Notes under the pieces: model-generated
Told to the model about the DNA's origin: nothing
Databases searched by the model: none
What the model saw: the letters and a program-made list of their open reading frames with translations, nothing else
Made by a program: the position numbers and the translations under genes
DNA from: Hyphomonadaceae bacterium
GTDB lineage: Bacteria > Pseudomonadota > Alphaproteobacteria > Caulobacterales > Aquidulcibacteraceae
Assembly: GCA_016791365.1 (NCBI GenBank)
Contig: JAEUMT010000014.1
Location: forward strand, 1-43,375
Direction of reading: 5' to 3'
Length of the DNA: 43,375 bases
In this document: one piece after another, positions 41,581 through 43,375 of the stretch
Position numbering within the stretch: the stretch's first letter is position 1
Layout of the letters: every line of letters starts with the position of its first letter

Positions 41581-42491
41581 TAAGCCAGGCTCTTGTGGAG
41601 ATTTGCCGCGCTCAGAGCTTCAGCGAGACGTGTCATGTCGGCACGCACGCGGGCGTAGCCGTTGGTGCGTTCGAGTGATCGCTCATCAACATAAAGCGCA
41701 CGATTGATCTCGATTTGCAGCGCGTGCACGTGCGCGGCGGGGCGTCCGTAGCTTTGCGTCGTGTGGCCGCCGGCAAAGGGTGTGTTGCGGGAGACGCGAT
41801 AGCCCAGCCGGCGCAATGTGGCCTCAGCGAGCGCCGTTACCGAGGGGTGGCAGGATGCGCCGAAGCGATCTCCCAGAACGACGTCCGGCGCATGCGCGCC
41901 GCGTGCGTTGTTTGGCATCGAGTGGCAATCAATCAGCACGGCGCAGCCGAACTGCTCCCGCGTTTCGGCGACGAGGTTTTGCAGCAGCGCGTGATAGGGC
42001 CGGTGAACGGCGGCGATGCGCCGCTCCGCTTCGCTCAGCGCAAGCTTGCGGCGATAGATGGTTTGACCGTCGCCGCTGATGCGCGGAATGGCGCCGAGAC
42101 CGGCTTGCACGCGTGCGGAATTGGTCTGCGGCGATTGCGGCGGGCGCTCGTCGAACATGTCCGGATCGAGTTCGGCGGGATCGCGGTTGAGGTCGACGTA
42201 GGCGCGCGCGACGGTGCCCGAAAGCACGCAGGCGCCGTGCGCGGCGGCGCCGGCGAAAAGCTCATCGACATAGGCGTCTTCGGACCGCCGCAGACTGATG
42301 AGGCTGACGCGGGCGTCGGCCAACAATTCCGGCGGGTAGCGGCGGCCGCTGTGAGGGGAGGCGAAAATGAGCGGCGTGGTGCGCCGTAGCGGCTCGATCA
42401 GGACGAAAGGCGGCTCGCTGTGGACAACGGCTCGGCCTTCGCCATCCGCGGCGGCAGGCGCCGTACTCGAGCCGAGGTCTGTCGGGTCCAT
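41580..42491 (-). CDS. hutG: N-formylglutamate amidohydrolase family protein
   Basis: A 303-residue zinc-type hydrolase of the HutG/N-formylglutamate amidohydrolase family. The motifs are FASPHSGRRYP (about residues 43-53), VDLNRDPAELDP, LIDCHSMPNN and, near the end, VHALQIEINRALYV. The family releases glutamate from N-formylglutamate in histidine breakdown, though no other hut genes are in the window. The same gene often lies beside cpdR in alphaproteobacteria, as it does here, divergently with 145 bases between. Confidence 0.88.
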   Translation of the reverse strand: MDPTDLGSSTAPAAADGEGRAVVHSEPPFVLIEPLRRTTPLIFASPHSGRRYPPELLADARVSLISLRRSEDAYVDELFAGAAAHGACVLSGTVARAYVDLNRDPAELDPDMFDERPPQSPQTNSARVQAGLGAIPRISGDGQTIYRRKLALSEAERRIAAVHRPYHALLQNLVAETREQFGCAVLIDCHSMPNNARGAHAPDVVLGDRFGASCHPSVTALAEATLRRLGYRVSRNTPFAGGHTTQSYGRPAAHVHALQIEINRALYVDERSLERTNGYARVRADMTRLAEALSAANLHKSLA

Positions 42492-42636
42492 GCTTTTGTA
42501 TTGTTCGCACCGCTTGCCACGGCGTCAATCTTTACGCCTGTTTACGAGCTGTGTGTGACGGTTCAGCCGCCCTTTACCCGAATTATGCTAGGCGTTACCG
42601 GTTGAAGGGGGCCGGAAGTTCCGGAGCTGCTGGCGA

Positions 42637-42999
42637 ATGGCGCGTATTCTACTAGCCGAAGACGATGACTCACTCCGGGCCTTCCTGGTGTCGAGCCTGT
42701 CGCGTGCGGGACATGACGTTACCGGCTTTGGCGATGGCGACGCCGCGTGGGAAGCGCTTGAGCACGGTTCGTTTGACCTGCTGCTGACGGACATCGTTAT
42801 GCCGGGGCTGGACGGCATCGAGCTGGCGCGCCGCGGCGCGGAGGTCGATCCGGCGATGAAGATTGTCTTTATTACGGGCTTCGCGGCGGTGGCGCTGTCC
42901 GCGCAAAGCCAGGCGCCGAAGGATGCGAAGGTGCTGTCTAAGCCTTTCCACCTCAAGGACTTGGTCGTTGAGATCGAGCGGGTGATCGCGGCGGCCTAG
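42637..42999 (+). CDS. cpdR: Single-domain response regulator, CpdR-like
   Basis: A 120-residue receiver domain without an output domain. It has the acidic pocket in LLAEDDDSLR, phospho-acceptor Asp52 in LLLTDIVMPGLDG, a conserved Thr in VFITGFAAV and the Lys in LSKPFHL. Length and the opening MARILLAEDD match CpdR, which when unphosphorylated takes ClpXP protease to the cell pole and primes cell-cycle protein breakdown in Caulobacter. Divergence from hutG is a familiar alphaproteobacterial order. A kinase or phosphotransferase partner is not in the window. Confidence 0.9.
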   Translation: MARILLAEDDDSLRAFLVSSLSRAGHDVTGFGDGDAAWEALEHGSFDLLLTDIVMPGLDGIELARRGAEVDPAMKIVFITGFAAVALSAQSQAPKDAKVLSKPFHLKDLVVEIERVIAAA

Positions 43000-43002
43000 T
43001 TT

Positions 43003-43038
43003 CGGCAATCGGCATTCGATCCGATCTGCCGACTGCCG
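43003..43038 (+). terminator. Hairpin after cpdR (possible terminator)
   Basis: CGGCAATCGGCA (43003-43014) pairs with TGCCGACTGCCG (43027-43038) with one mismatch, just after the cpdR stop. A second hairpin follows at about 43050-43078. No T run follows either one, so termination is uncertain. Confidence 0.4.
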
Positions 43039-43127
43039 ATCTGACGACCGCCGGTGCTTGCGGCGAAGCCGCGAGCCGGTCTATATCGCCGGACCCAACG
43101 CATTGGTTCTGACTCGGTCAGGACAAA

Positions 43128-43202
43128 GGGCGCGTAGCTCAGCGGGAGAGCACCACGTTGACATCGTGGGGGTCACAGGTTCGATCCCTGTCGCGCCCAC
43201 CA
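43128..43202 (+). tRNA. tRNA-Val (anticodon GAC)
   Basis: A full cloverleaf is visible. The acceptor stem GGGCGCG pairs with CGCGCCC, and the D arm contains TAGCTCAGCGGGAGAGC. The anticodon stem CCACG/CGTGG encloses TTGACAT with anticodon GAC, and the T arm is ACAGGTTCGATCCCTGT. The discriminator base A and the CCA end are encoded. The 3' flank has a GGCGCG/CGCGCC hairpin (43225-43240). No integrase or repeat of the tRNA end is seen nearby. Confidence 0.97.
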
Positions 43203-43358
43203 TTGCGTCTTCCTGAACGCTGTTGGCGCGATGACGCGCCTGCGCGATCCACGTTCCACCAGCATCCTTGCAGCGCTGTAGGCGTCGCGGCAGGGCGCCG
43301 CGAAACGGATCGGCGAATGTGGTGCGTCGACGCCGCGTCGTGCGGCGCGACTTCAGTC

Positions 43359-43375
43359 GAGGAAATCCCACATGA
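43359..43375 (+). other. Possible ribosome site and start codon of a gene cut by the window end
   Basis: GAGGAAA (43359-43365) followed six bases later by ATG (43372-43374) is a good translation start. Only one codon is inside the window. The stretch from 43241 to 43358 shows no other gene. Confidence 0.4.

Noticed and set aside
43128-43202. tRNA-Val as an attachment site for an integrated element
   Set aside because: There is no integrase, no direct repeat of the tRNA 3' end and no mobile-element gene in the visible flanks.
43081-43371. Minus-strand frame containing GATGIEPVTPTMST
   Set aside because: This well-known false protein arises from translating the complement of a tRNA gene, here tRNA-Val.

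Overview
The window is GC-rich, densely packed chromosomal DNA of an alphaproteobacterium, most likely of the Caulobacterales/Hyphomonadales type (inference). The grounds are a CpdR-like response regulator next to an N-formylglutamate amidohydrolase gene and a tRNA-Val, an alphaproteobacterial XRE regulator, Entner-Doudoroff sugar metabolism, a long TonB-dependent receptor and LacI-controlled polysaccharide use. No phage, integrase, transposase or CRISPR array is visible.

Region 1 (1-14187) is a polyamine uptake and catabolism locus. A gamma-glutamyl-aminobutyraldehyde dehydrogenase (cut by the window edge), a class III aminotransferase, a gamma-glutamylputrescine synthetase, a complete Pot-type ABC importer, a gamma-Glu-GABA hydrolase and a putrescine aminotransferase all run forward. 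A GntR/FCD regulator faces them. It is divergent from a second synthetase (puuA-like) and a gamma-glutamylputrescine oxidase (puuB). The puuA2-puuB promoter carries a perfect 16-bp palindrome between its -35 and -10 boxes.

Region 2 (14170-30228) is a pectin/unsaturated-uronate and Entner-Doudoroff locus. It holds a secreted pectate lyase, KDPG aldolase, an FAH-family hydratase, a three-part TRAP importer, KDG kinase, KduD, a DhuI-type isomerase, a LacI regulator, a TonB-dependent receptor, zwf and edd. Four CCGG-centred palindromes related to TGACACCGGTGTCA lie in exactly the three control regions of this locus. They suggest one LacI regulon linking pectin uptake and breakdown to KDPG formation and cleavage.

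Region 3 (30225-33899) has a GT39 membrane glycosyltransferase, then agmatine deiminase and N-carbamoylputrescine amidase, which make putrescine and so feed region 1.

Region 4 (33900-43375) is mixed: an HNH endonuclease, a FrnE-like DsbA protein, a lower-GC winged-helix/PD-(D/E)XK-like protein, hisN, a membrane protein, an XRE regulator, two small lipoproteins, typA/bipA, a possible small RNA, hutG, cpdR and tRNA-Val(GAC).

Two families of non-coding repeats run through the window. Four GC-rich palindromic elements (62-78 bp) occur at 1311, 2276, 2777 and 38787, and the 2276 copy sits in frame inside the aminotransferase gene. Two copies of a C-tract/G-tract element occupy the zwf-edd and aguA-aguB gaps.
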